A DNA stretch of 64,000 nt from Zingiber officinale (taxonomy: Eukaryota; Streptophyta; Magnoliopsida; Zingiberales; Zingiberaceae): contig NC_056002.1 in assembly GCF_018446385.1 (NCBI RefSeq), positions 4,017,474 through 4,081,473 of the forward strand. Direction: 5' to 3'. The notes below the pieces were generated by a model. The model saw only the letters and a program-made list of their open reading frames with translations, had not been told where the DNA came from and searched no databases. Of the stretch, positions 33,700-45,689 are shown piece by piece; positions within the stretch are counted from its first letter, which is position 1, and every line of letters begins with the position of its first letter. Both the position numbers and the translations under genes were made by a program.

Positions 33700-35542
33700 T
33701 GTTGCGATATGCCCGATGTGGGTGCGTGCTAGAATACATTTCGTAAATATGTGTAGCGAAAAATAAAATAATAATAATTTTTAATTATTAGATCACACAC
33801 ATCATACGCATACAAGGATATAACATGTCAAACATGATTGCATAATTAAAATTTTACAGGAAGTAAATTTACGCTAAGTATACTTTACGAATGGCTTGTA
33901 ATGAGAAGGACATCAACTATAGTGACATTGTTGAACATCGCCTCTATTCGTATCCACGTCGAGCTCCTCAAGACAACTCCTTGAGTACAAGCCTCTCCTT
34001 TGGAATTTACTAGCCACGAGCGAAGAAGAAGGATCAAGAGAAAGAAGAAGAGAAGCATAGAAGGGAGAAAAATTTTCTCCCTTGTGATGGTCACGACAAC
34101 AAGGAGGGGAGCCACCTTGTTGTTGGCGGTGGGAAAGAGAGGAGAGGGAGAGGAGAGGTAGATTTGGTTTCCCAAAGCTTAATCAACCAAATAATGAAAC
34201 TTCTATCTAATTCTCTCTCAATTACATCTATATATAATCCTCTTTAATGAGTTGAATTAGAAAGATCAAATCCATCAAATCCAACCAATTAGCCCTTAAC
34301 CAAAAATTAATCCATTAACCCCTTAGTTTGGTTCACAAGTAAACCAAGTTGATTCATGACTAATTCATGATTAAACCAAATATGGTTCAAATCTACCATA
34401 AGACATGTAGCTCATCCGCGCTTTCATTATGACAAATATTTCTATATTTATCTTATATATAGTTCAACTAGATATTTATCTCTTGATCTAAAAATCCTAT
34501 TCTTTAACTTATTTTACGTCTTTTAGAGATTCGTTAATGTGTGTGACCCAATAGATTCCGGGTTTATCTTGGTCGTCCATAATTAACTACTTAATTATAA
34601 AACTATCATGAGTAGCACCTAGTAGTACATCATGATCCCCAATTAGTTAGAAAATCATAGTTGATTTTAGAACTAATTCTAAACCCTTCAGCAACTACAG
34701 TGAGTCGTGCCTTGTTCCTTTCACTCATCTTATACTCACTTGGTTCAAGACATGGTCTATGTGTCTGCCCCCACTAGACTGATTATGTCACACCTAGACC
34801 AAGTAATACTTTCTCGTTCTATGGATTCAAATTACTCGTACATGTGCCTAAGAGTCTCGCACTCTTAACATGTGATATTTTGGCCAAAGACTTTGAGTAA
34901 TAATCCTAACGAGTGACCATAGAGTATACGTCTCCTTGCAAGGAATGGTGAATCCTCTATGGGCTATCCAAACATCTCCGGGCATTTTAACTTATACCCA
35001 ATCATCCCGAGTCCACACCTCAATGAGGTGCTTGCTTAAGATATCAAAGTATAAGTCTCCATGACCAAGATGACTTGTATATCTCAAGTCGAAGGAAACT
35101 TGCACTCGAGCTGTAGTAAGAGCTTCACAAACATATCTATATATATAAATAACCATATAAAATCTTACAACGAGTCACTTTAATAAACTAGTTACTATAA
35201 CTAGTATCCACGTTTAACTCTCGACATTCCAATGTCTCCAGCCAGTGAGAAAATAGTTGTTTTACGAACCAAGGAGTATAATCTATGCTAGTCTTACAAA
35301 ATTAATGATGTCTGAATGCATCAATTCGATGACTAGAGAAATTCTAATACGTTCATAATTGTATATGTAGAGGTAATCACTAGTTATGATCCAATCATAA
35401 TTTCTCTCATGCTATGAATTATATTATGGAATTCATTAAATGAGTTTAAGATAATAAAACATATAATATGTACTCAAATAGTGAATCTATATTTAGTAAA
35501 AATCATAAGACGATTGTCTTATGACATCCTCAAAATCTAACA
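33700..35542. mobile_element. Solo LTR (1.84 kb) in CACTA transposase
   Basis: TG...CA-bounded segment (TGTTGCGATA to AATCTAACA, with imperfect inverted ends) flanked by GTTTG at 33695-33699 and 35543-35547. No gag or pol sequence inside, so it is a solo LTR or a small non-coding LTR element. Family not recognised. It is younger than the CACTA element. Confidence 0.75.
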
Positions 35543-35547
35543 GTTTG

Positions 35548-36991
35548 TCAAACAACTTAATCCCAGATAATGGTCTAGTTGCTTCTCCAAGTTCCTCCAC
35601 ACCATTAAACTCCTTTATTTGCTTATGATAGGGATGAAACCATGAGAGGAATCATCTATGGCCAGTAAATGACATTTTCTTCCCATTTTTCAAGTGCTTT
35701 GCATAAGTATCTTCTTCACATACTGGGCATGCATAATAATTATGTATAGTACATCCACTAAGGTTACCATAGGTAGAAAGTTATTGATGGTTAATAATAA
35801 AACTGCTTTAAGAGTGGAGAACTACCTTCGATAAGCATCATAGATCCCATCAACTCCTTCCCATAATCGTTGCAAATCTTCAACTAACACCTCCAGATAG
35901 ATATCTATATCGTGTCCAAACTACTTAGGCCCTGAAATGAGCATAGTTAGCATGATGTATTTTCTCTTCATGCACATATTTGGAGGTAGATTATAGTTGA
36001 CCAACATGATTGGCCAGTAGCTGTACCAACTACTAAGGTTGCTATGAGGATTAATGCCATCAGTTGTAAGTGCTAGGCGAAGATTTCTTGGCTTACTTTT
36101 AAAGTCGGGCCACATATGATCCACCAACTTCCACGATGGTGAATCAACTGGATGATGTAACTAACCAACAACTCTTGTAGAATCTGCATGCCATATTAAA
36201 TTTTTTTATGTCTCTAAAGATTTAAACATGTGCTTAAATCTTAGTATGGGAGGGAAATACCAAACTATCTTAGCAGGAAAACCTTTCTTCTCAACCTTAG
36301 TTTTGGTTAGCTTCCACCGTGGCAAGCCACATCAAGGGCAGCTTATGGAGTTTTTATATTGCTTCCTATAAAGAATGCAATCATTGGAACAAGCATAAAT
36401 CTTTTTATGAGTCAACGTCAAACAACTCAACGTCTTTTCTACATCATACATTGATGACGGTAGATTGTGATTATTTGGTAGCATATCCCCAAAATCCAAT
36501 AGTAGATCAGAAAATAGAGCATCACTCATTCCATGTCTTGCTTTTGTATTGGATAGTTTCACAAGTGCATTTAACTTTGTGTAACGTTGACATCCCTTGT
36601 ACAATGGTTTCTCTGATTCCTCCAAAAACTTCATAAACGCTTCAGGATTTTCTGTATAGTTATCATACACTGCCTCACATATATGAGCGGTTTTAAAGTT
36701 GTCATAATAATTATTAATTAACTCCTGGTTGATACTCTATTTTGCTTTATCATCTTTAGCAGGCTCACCATGTCAAATCCAATTCACATAATTTTAACTA
36801 AAACCATGGAAATAAAGATGCTCTAAAATGGACTTAACCAATCCTTGTTTAAGCTTGATATATTTGCAACAAGGACAATGAATGTTATTGGAGTCAATAT
36901 TGGAATTCTGTAAACAATCTATAATGAACTGTTCTACACCCTCCTCATATCGTTTGGACCTTCTATCCAAGTATATCCAGGATTTATTCAT
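35548..36991 (-). pseudogene. CACTA TNP2 transposase, N-terminal half
   Basis: Begins at 36991 with the transposase-associated domain (MNKSWIYLDRRSKRYEEGVEQFI with a CPCCKY zinc site). Then come a TNP2 front block at 36670-36332 (KLNALVKLSNTKARHGMSDALFSDLL, LPSSMYDVEKTLSCL) and the core block at 36127-35921 (LRLALTTDGINPHSNLSSWYSYWPIMLVNYNLPPNMCMKR, the most conserved TNP2 stretch). Frames are broken between pieces. A 175-bp piece between the two LTR insertions (33530-33694) belongs to the same gene. Confidence 0.85.
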
Positions 36992-37156
36992 TTCAATCTA
37001 GTAAAATCCCCAAACAATTAGGTCACAATCTAAAGATATTAAAGTAAATATACAAAAGTTAAAAAAATACTACATGTAGTTCAAAATATAAAATCTATGG
37101 AACTTCAATTTGAAAAATCTAATATAAGAAATAAGAAGAGACACTTCGAAGAGGTG

Positions 37157-38003
37157 TGTTGGAACCCTGTGGTAGTTTTAATGTGATCAACCAAGTCAGA
37201 TTAGGTCCTGTTGGTGTTTAACCCTGTGTCTAAGTGTGCAGAAGATTAGGAGCACAAGAAGTCGAGCAGAAGACGTGACTAGCGAGAAGGATGGTATGGG
37301 AGAGAGCCGACGGGCTCGGTGCGTCTGAGGGACAAGGTGCTGCGGAAGAGTACACCGGTGGACAAGAAGGATGCGTGCGACCGCTCAAGGGATGAGAAGC
37401 CGGAGCGGAAGCCTGCTCGAGGAGAAGGTCGGAAAAAGGGTTCGGGTGAGCCCTATTCTGATTGACCGAAATCACCTAGATGATCGGAGCGGTAAAAGAG
37501 CATAATGTGACTGTAAGCACTGCTAGAGGCGCCTTCAAAGGAAGTTGAAGGTGCCTCCGCGCCTTCTGTGGAAGGCGCCTTAAACTGGACAGATTTCGTC
37601 ATTGGCAGTGAATAAACTTTTATCCACTGGCGCCTTGCTGGAGGCGCCTTCCAGCCCAGGATAATATTTTCCAATGATTATAAAATGACCCCTGGACCTA
37701 GGAATAGAACACAACACTTGTAATTGAATTTTCTTGAGTTCTATTCTATAATTAAGTGTGCAAATTGTTATAAAGAGGCTTCTCCGCCTGAAGGAGAGTT
37801 TCAGTACGCTTTTAATTTCCTTGGATTAACAACCTCCCTTATTGTAACCAAGTAAATCGATTATGTCTCTTTTTCTTTATTTAATTTCTTAATTCCGTTT
37901 ATACAAGTGTTAGATTTAATTACGCTATAAAAGTTCAAGGAAGGTTCGTTTTTTATTGCGGGGCTATTTTTCCCCCACTAGTCGGCTGCTACCGGGACCA
38001 ACA
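37157..38003 (+). repeat. 5' LTR of element C (847 bp)
   Basis: Runs from TGTTGGAACCC to GGGACCAACA. It shares the AGCGAGAAGGA...GCTGCGGAAGAGTACACCGG segment with LTR A and carries GGCGCC words at 37520-37660. It lacks the long mini-hairpin arrays of LTR A. Confidence 0.8.
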
Positions 38004-38060
38004 AGTGGTATCAGACCGAGGTTCGATCAGGAGGACTAACCGCTGAACGAAGCATACGAG

Positions 38061-39302
38061 ATGACCGAATCAAGTATCTATCCACCGAAGATCAAGGGGG
38101 GTTTTACCAACTGGAAGAAGAAGATGGAGGTATTTTTCAAAACTGATTTTGATTTACTTTTAATAATGAAATTTAGTTTTGTAGCACCCGAAGGCAAAGA
38201 AAAATACCACTGGACCAAAAAGGAGCAGGCCGATTTCGTGGCAAATGACAAAGCATAGTTCCATTTGCTAAGCCTCTTACCGCCACAAGAAGTCAACTGG
38301 ATTGGAGCCTACGAGTCTGCAAAAGAGCTCTAGGAGAAATTCCTAGAACTACACAAAGGAACCTAGGAATCGAAACTCGCAAGATGGGATCTTCTCAGAA
38401 ACCAGATCAGCAACATCAAACTGGAAGAAGGCGAAACCGTTGCACACCTTCACTCCAGGATCAAGGAGCTTATCACTGGACTCATGAATCTCAGAGAAAA
38501 GGTAAGTAACTGAGATTCTCCAGGGTACGCTCTTAACGCATTCCCTAGAAATACTGAATGAGCATCATTAGTAGATGATTATTATATATCTAAGGATCTA
38601 GATTCAACTACTTTAGAAGAATTATTTTCAACTTTTAAAGTCCATGAAACGAGATGTGCAGGTCCGAAGAAGGAGCATAACATTGCCTTAAAGGCAAAAG
38701 ACAGAGGAACAAAATTCAGAATCTTCTCTCGATGATAATGAAACAGCACTGATGGTACGTAAATTTAAAAAGTTATTTAAAACCAAACATTTAATCAAGT
38801 GCAGGGTAGAAAAAGAAGAATAAAATGCTACCACTGCAAGGAAGAAGGGCATGTGAAAAATAACTACCCTAAATTGAAAGATAAGGACAAGAGCAAGAAC
38901 AAGAAGCCGAGTCAAGCGAACAAGTACAAGAATATAAAGGTGACGTGGGATGAAACGTCATCCAAATTGAAAATTGAAGCAATCGTCGAACTTGCTCTAG
39001 TGGCAAGTCACCAAGAAGAAGAAGACGAAGCAAGTTCTTTCGAAATAAGCATCAATGAAGGGAGAGTGACATCGAAAGAAAACAATACTTCAGGGGGAAG
39101 CTTTGGATTAAGGGATCGACAAGGTAAGTCAGATATGTATCTTCCCCCTGACAAGTTATTTCAGTTTATAAAACTATTAACAAAAAATTACTTTAAATTA
39201 GAAAATGAAATTATAGAATTGAAATTAACTTTAACTAAATCTTGTCGATTAGAAGAATTTGATAAAATAAAAAATGAAATGAAAGCTTGGAAAATGAAAT
39301 AG
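38061..39302 (+). pseudogene. Gag region of element C
   Basis: UBN2-type gag start (YPPKIKGGFTNWKKKMEVFFKTDFDLLL), a zinc-knuckle relative (CYHCKEEGHVKNNYP) near 38,825 and a Lys/Glu-rich C-terminal part. Clear homology to element A gag. Fossil; broken. Confidence 0.75.
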
Positions 39303-40225
39303 AAAATTTAAAAAATCGTGCATTCTCAAATATTCAATATATTAAAAAATATAATGGATTAAATTGATACCTTAAATATTATAAGGCTTATATTAGGAAA
39401 ATTTCACAGAAATACATACCTAAGAAATTTTTAATTAACCCAATAGGAAGGAATTTATAATGGATTCCAAAATCATATTTTAATTGAATGTTTTTAAATT
39501 ATGACTTTTAGAGAAAATTAAATATTAAATTTTTTTAAGAGGCTTTGTCTAGAAAGTGGTTGTTGTTCTAATATCCAAGAAGATCTGATGTCTCGTCATA
39601 ACTTAGAAGCTAATTATTAAAATAAGTATTTAATTGATTAACTGTTAAGCATTTAGAAATTATAAAAATACCTTAATTTTTTTGTTAAAAATTAATTAAA
39701 TATTTTTTTAATTCTTATCTTTTAAAAACAGTTAGAATTTTTTTTTTCACTAGTTTTATTATTTTTACTCTTACACTTTTAAATGAACCACATTTTTAAT
39801 GTGATCAAAAGGGGAGTAGGGAAGAACAAGTCTAGAGGGTACTTGCAAGTCTAGAGAATACCTACAATTTTTTTTTTTCAAAAAGGTTAAAAAATTTAAA
39901 TTTTTTTCTAGCAAATTTTACTTAGAAAAATTCTTTGACTTGCAATTTTTTTTCCAAAAATTAGAAATTTTTTTTACCCTAACTTAATTTGGATTTGATT
40001 ACATTAAAAAGGAGGAGATTGTTGGTACCCTGTGATAGTTTTGATATGATTAACTAAGTCATGTTAGGTCCTGTTGGTGTTTAACCCTGTGTCTAAGTGT
40101 GCAGGAGCTTAAAAGCACAGGAAGTCGAGCGGAAGATGCGGCTAGCGAGAAAAAAGATACGAGAAAGAGCTAACGGACTCGGTGCATCTGAGGAACGAGG
40201 TGTGCTGCGGAAGAGTACAACGGCA

Positions 40226-40246
40226 GAAACACGTTCACTGCCAAAT
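40226..40246 (+). other. Filler DNA at LTR-kinase junction
   Basis: Between the last LTR-like base and the first base aligned with the kinase gene lies GAAACACGTTCACTG (40226-40240), a copy of 40305-40319 in the kinase sequence 79 bp downstream. It is followed by CCAAAT, which partly resembles TGCCAAC at about 40294. This looks like templated filler from end-joining repair. Confidence 0.7.
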
Positions 40247-41049
40247 ATCTACGAGTACATGCCCAATAGCTCGTTCGACAAGTACATCTTCTCTGCCAAC
40301 AAGGGAAACACGTTCACTGTCCAGAAACTCCATGAGGTGGCCCTGGGGATCGCTAGAGGCATCAACTACCTCCATCAAGGCTGCGACATGCAAATTTTGC
40401 ATTTCGACATCAAGCCCCACAACATCCTCCTCGATCGCAACTTCATTCCCAAGATTTTAGACTTTGGGCTTGCAAAATTGTACCCAAAGGACAAGAACTT
40501 AATATCCATGAGCGTTACCAGAGGCACGATAGGATACATAGCACCCGAACTGATATCGAGAAATTTTGGGATCATATCAGGCAAGTCGGATGTCTACAGC
40601 TTGGGAATGCTGCTAATGGAGATGGTTGGCGGGAGACATAGATGTGAGTGCTAAGAACACCAGTCAAGTTTATTATCCTTCTTGGGTCTACGACAAACTT
40701 GTTCAGCTGCATGCAATAAGTGAGAGCACCCATGATATTGAAGAGATTGTAATCAGTGAAATGGAGAGAAAGTTGTCCATGGTGGGACTTTGGTGCATCC
40801 AAATTAATAAAGTCAAGTAGCCGGCCATCCATGAGCAGTGTAATAGAGATGCTTGAAGGAGACGTGAATGATCTACAGATGCCACCCAAGCCTTTCTTGA
40901 CCTCAGTAGAGCCAAGTCTGAGAGAATTAGAATTCTCCTCCACAATTTCATCTTCTGGAGAAGAAGAACTTTACGTCCCAACTATTCCGGATTGGCTTCA
41001 TCTTCTATACAACTATCTGTCATCTCAAAGCATTCTTAAACTTAATATG
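40247..41049 (+). pseudogene. Truncated second copy of the LRK10L kinase
   Basis: Matches 19604-20421 of the intact gene at roughly 96-97% by eye, including [35 protein letters not shown] and the C-terminal tail. The ectodomain, membrane segment, glycine loop and catalytic Lys are absent. A shift after GGRH (near 40640) and a 4-base insertion before the SRPSM block (near 40803) break the frame, and one in-frame codon is added near 40711. It cannot bind ATP normally without subdomains I-III. Homology ends 8 bp past the stop, at the same point as in copy 1. A remnant of a local gene duplication. Confidence 0.88.
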
Positions 41050-44000
41050 GTTTAAAATTCTGATTGGTGTTGATTAGCATAACCAAAATGTATTGTTCCA
41101 TTCAGCAATTTATGTTACATTGGGTTTGGCACAAATACTTGTCCCTGTTCAACCTTTATTGTTCCTTTGATTCTCTCATTCATGGGGAAGAGATGACTGA
41201 CTAAAAAGATACAGGAGGCGAAGAAGAGATGCTTGGAGTAGAACACCCATATCTTATGGCTATACCTTTGCTTAATTCCATTTGTGTCAATTCAAGTTGA
41301 ACTCCAATTAAACTCTGATTGGTTAATAGAGATATAGCTATAGTGAATGTGGAGAAACCAATGCCAATGTTAATAGCATTATGTCATATGAGTTTTGAAA
41401 AATTGTGGATTAATCTCAGTAGGATGCTATAAGAATTAATACTCTTACTTGATGCACAGCACTTATTTTGATACTCGGAAGGCATTAAATCATAAGCATG
41501 ATATATTTATACAATTTGTTACTCTAAAATTTACATTAAATTGACTTTTTGATTGATACAAGTTTTGTAGTTAGAGGTAAACGAGCTAAGTGATAAAACA
41601 ACAATCTAGGGACTTCCCCACCATGTAACAATGATCTCAACACTATTCCCACTCATGAAAGCTAAAAGAAATAAGCATTTGCAGTTATTTTATTAGCCAT
41701 TTAGGAACCCTTCAATCCTACAGATATGATGATCTAAAAGCTACAAATTCTTAGTCCAATAAGCCACCATTGTCACTTCAGGCTGGTCATTTGCCCAAGA
41801 TGAATAGCTCCTTCATCAACCATATATCACTTCCATAATTTATTCCTCTAATTTCAATGATTTCTGTTCAACTAATAATAGCCCACTCATATGATCTTAT
41901 CTTTTAAACCCTCTTTTATAGCTCATAATTCTCCACTGTTGACACCTTTATTCCATTTTATGTCTCTGTCTTTATAATTTCGCCACAACCTTCAAATTCC
42001 TTTTTATACTATATATGTTGCTTTCTGTAGATATGAATTAGGAACAAGCGTGATTTCCTTAGCTGGAACTTATTTGATTAATAAATATGGAGGGCCTTCA
42101 CTATCTATGTGCCATGTGCAGGCTATTCATAAAGGTATTAATTTTTTTTGTCATGATAGTTAGATATGAAGACGGTTTTTTATACAGATTCTGCTATTAG
42201 TTAGAATGAAATGATGAAATGTGAAGTTTGAAGAGCTCACTTATAGCTAGTTCGAGAGTATTAGCCCATTTATACAGTGTTTAGAATAGGATTTTTTATG
42301 CTGATTCAACAGATTTCGGCCTTGCTATTTGCAAACCGAGATATTCTTATTATTGTACACCCTATCGAGCCATTTGAGACAATCTAGAAAACGTATAGAT
42401 GTCATCCTTGCATTACAAAATTTGCTGTCTGGATCAGTACTATAAAGAATACTGGCAACTCTTCCATATTACACTTCCACCAGGACCAGTTCGCTCTGGT
42501 TTATTTATCCATCTCAACTTTATGCAGTCTTTTTTAGCTCGTCTTTGATCTTTTACTCGTCGAGAAACTCATATATTGCCACATCTCTGTTATCCTGCTT
42601 TTACAGCCTATTCAAAGCTTCAAGTGGAACACTAGAAGACAGGTGCTTCTACTTTGGAGCAGAAAGATTACATTTACAATAACAGTGTATGAATGTAATC
42701 TGACAGGCGACCAGAGCCCGGTACATATGGTATATAATTAACCTGCATGTGCCTCTCTTCCTGTGCACTTTATCTTATGCGCTCGCGTCCATCTAATATG
42801 CATGGATATTGGAGCTGAAGATTACTTCATCTTCTTCTGCAGATCCACTCCAAGCTCATCACATCTACCATAATATTCCCGGCCGTTGGTGCTTTCTTTC
42901 TCCATCAATGAACCTCGTTACAGGAAGCACCAAATCCAACGTCGTCTGTTTCAAGAAGCACCTATCAAAAACTGATGTTAATTGTCTTTTTGTTTTCACC
43001 CTGCAGAATCTGCTGCTCCTCTTGTGCATCCACACTCCATTCAGCAGATCTCATGGGCTTTGCAGTCATTGTGGCAAAAGGTGAAACCCTCGCGGGGTGA
43101 GCTTTGCAGTCATTGTGCCACTGCAGTCAATGGCCAAACACTCTGCCATCACGAAAATAAGAAAACGGGTATCACACTGATCATCAACATCGTTCTTCAT
43201 AAATTTTTTACATGAAAAAAAATGACAGAAGCCCATTTGGGCTGAAAGGCTGGTGGCAGTGAAGGGATGAGGTCGAAGAGACCAGGGTGAGGAAATAATT
43301 GTACCAGAAGAATCATGGTTGGGTCCCGTTGGGCTTCAAGTACTACCAAATTGTATACAAGACATGTCACTTTTTGTCGGATTGTGGGACCTTGACCCCG
43401 AGCTTCATGAGCTGGGCTGGCCAGCACATATATTACAGCACTTGCACGGACATCTTGTCGTCTCCTGACCCAAAGTAGGGTTCTTTTTTTCCCCTTCACA
43501 TGTTCAAATTTTATATGGAAAATAATGAAACGACTTGACGTTTTTAGGTTTTGGCACTGCTGGTACAGATAGGTTGAGATTTTCCCTTATTTGGATTATT
43601 TCATATTTTAAAACATTTAATCGAGTTGGAAAGCTATGAAAGAAAATTCATTAAAAATAGATAGGAAAAAGGAAATGAAAGGGCGAGAAAATATTTGCTA
43701 AATACGTTTTTTCTATTCCGCCACAAAAACTGAACCAGGAAGGTCCGCGTAAGGCCCCACCCATAACCCTACTATTTTTGCATTTTTTTAATAAAAATAA
43801 AAATAAAAATAAAAGAATTAGGGCTGAGCTGAGGTGGACGGTGGACGTAGGACCACGCACGTGCGTCGTCCTCCTTTCATTTGTCTGACTTCTTTTACAG
43901 ATTTACCAGCTTTTTCTAATCCTTGTTGGCCATCGTGGGAAACGCATCGAAGTGCGATTGGATCGTGGGTGGGAAACGATTTCTGGAGTGGAATAATAAT

Positions 44001-45600
44001 TCGAAATTTTGGGTGGAAAATGTCGAAATAATGGGAACAACTAGCGGGTTTTTGTATGTGTTGCTGCTGATTTTATTTTATTTTATTTTATTTTCAAATT
44101 TTTAATTAATTATTTAATTGTTTATTTATTTTTGTGAGGAGTTGAGGATCTCTCAGTTTTTGTGCGTCGCCATGTGGCGCGCCTTCCGATGAGTAAGAGA
44201 CACGACTGCGACCGAGTTTGGCGCCGTTAGACGTGAAAGGTTGTCAACTATTCCAGATACTTTTGACGAAAGGACCAAAACACCCTCGAGCTCTTCCTTT
44301 ATTGCAGCATCGCCATCGATTTATTTTTAAAAAAACATTGGATATACTTTAATTTATTAGATATTTATTTACTTTTTAAAAACTATAAATTAAAAACAAA
44401 TAAATAAATAAATCATGAGACAACAAGGACTAAGAAATAATTAAATTAAGGGTATTTTTACTTCAAAATATTATTTTTTAAAGATGTTTCAATGACAATA
44501 AAACCTAATCTGTTAAATTGTTTACACCGAACCATTTAAAAAATTGATTGAATTCATCGCAATTCAGCATTGAATTCAATTACCTGTTATCTCGTTAGTT
44601 GAACGAACATGCGGATCAAATTCATCTAATCTACTTGTAAAATAATCAAAAACAATAGTTATGCTTTATAGTTCAAATTGCTTCATCAAATTACGAAAAA
44701 CAACTAAACCAATCGTCATCCCTTCCAAATATCACACAAAATGTCAAAGTCAGTCTGAAAATAGAGACAGTCTCATTCCTTTGGAGCCTCAGCTCTGAAT
44801 GAATGATGATTCTCGTCATTACAGGATCCGATGAAGCAGGAAGTGTCGTACCTGCCCAGCTGCCCTGCCAACACAGTCACTCACTCCTTTGTAGTTACGC
44901 TCTAGCTAGGGGCACTTAGGGGAGCAAGTGTGGTTGGGGTTTGGATGGACTATTTGCTTGTGATGACAGTTGAACAGTAGCAGTACTGACAGTATTTTTC
45001 TAAACAGATTTGCAATTTTTTTAAAGAAAAAAAAAACTAAGAAAAAACAAAAACAAAAGGACTCGTATCGTGGCAGTGGAAACCTCACTGTTGCTGTTGC
45101 TTTTGTTGTCAGTGTGCGTGGAAAGATATATAGGACATCCTCCTTTTGTTTGCCTTTTGGTGTCTCATCTATCTTATATCTTCTCCTTGGTCCACTCCCA
45201 ATCATGGTTTTGAATGCACTGTACATGTAGCACTGCTCCAGTTATGATTAGAGGAGTCACTCGATGAATTAAACTACCTGGAAAAAGTTTACACCTTTTT
45301 AATTTTGATCTTCTCTTCTGCTTCTGCTTCTGCTTATGGATTTTTGATTTCTTAGAGCAGTTACATGCTTTGCTTTCATAACTGACATTATTTCATTAAA
45401 CTACGTAGTGAGGATGCGTGACTGCATGTTCTTTTTAAACTGCAGGAAGGATAGGGACTTAGAATTTTCAACTAGATTTTGTTATAATCCATCCTCGATG
45501 TTTTCATTTACATGTTGACAGTGAAGATGAATGTCATTTTCGTAAATTTTCCGAGTACGATGGGTATTTAACCTACGTAGGCCTTCTTCTTTCCTATATT
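41050..45600. other. Long intergenic region, no gene supported
   Basis: About 4.5 kb between the kinase remnant and PSS1. Open frames are short and without domains. Visible items are a (TTTTA)n-like run at 44073-44100, A/T runs at 43790-43815 and 45030-45060, and a GTGGCGCGCC-containing GC island near 44170-44230. An unannotated non-coding transcript cannot be excluded. Confidence 0.5.
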
Positions 45601-45655
45601 GAAGCCTTGTTTGACCGCCCTGTACTGGGTCTTCACTTTTCTCTCCTTTGCTCCC

Positions 45656-45663
45656 TTTATAAG
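45656..45663 (+). promoter_or_regulatory. Candidate TATA box of PSS1
   Basis: TTTATAAG, followed about 35-50 bp downstream by a CT-rich initiator stretch and a GC-rich 5' leader (45,700-45,850). It lies about 1.1 kb before the start codon, which would need a 5'-UTR intron ending at the AG of 46730-46731. Confidence 0.5.
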
Positions 45664-45689
45664 CGATACTTTTTTCGCTTGCCCTGTTT

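Larger units (their letters stand above)
20840..37156 (-). mobile_element. CACTA (En/Spm) DNA transposon, decayed and nested
   Basis: Minus-strand pieces of both CACTA genes lie in the expected order: the TNP2 transposase from 36991 down to about 24870, then a second gene of the Transposase_24 type from about 24460 down to 20860. Two LTR insertions (26632-33524 and 33700-35542) split it. Without them about 7.6 kb of CACTA-derived or unassigned DNA remains. The right end is lost at 37156 where another LTR element abuts; the left terminal repeat was not found. The segment 22600-24250 has no recognised domain and could be intron, subterminal DNA or a further insertion. Many stops and frameshifts show it is dead. 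Confidence 0.8.
37157..40225 (+). mobile_element. Gag-only LTR element C (same family as A)
   Basis: 5' LTR 37157-38003, primer site right after it (TGGTATCAGACCG at 38006), gag region 38061-39302, non-coding AT-rich stretch, polypurine tract AAGGAGGAGAT and the beginning of a 3' LTR at 40021. Only about 200 bp of the 3' LTR is present before kinase-gene sequence takes over. No pol genes, so TR-GAG type. Broken. No target duplication can be assessed because the right end is missing. Confidence 0.8.

Noticed and set aside
42809-43215. Exon upstream of PSS1
   Set aside because: The open frames are short, do not resemble PSS1 N-termini, and the true start exon with its acceptor is clear at 46732.
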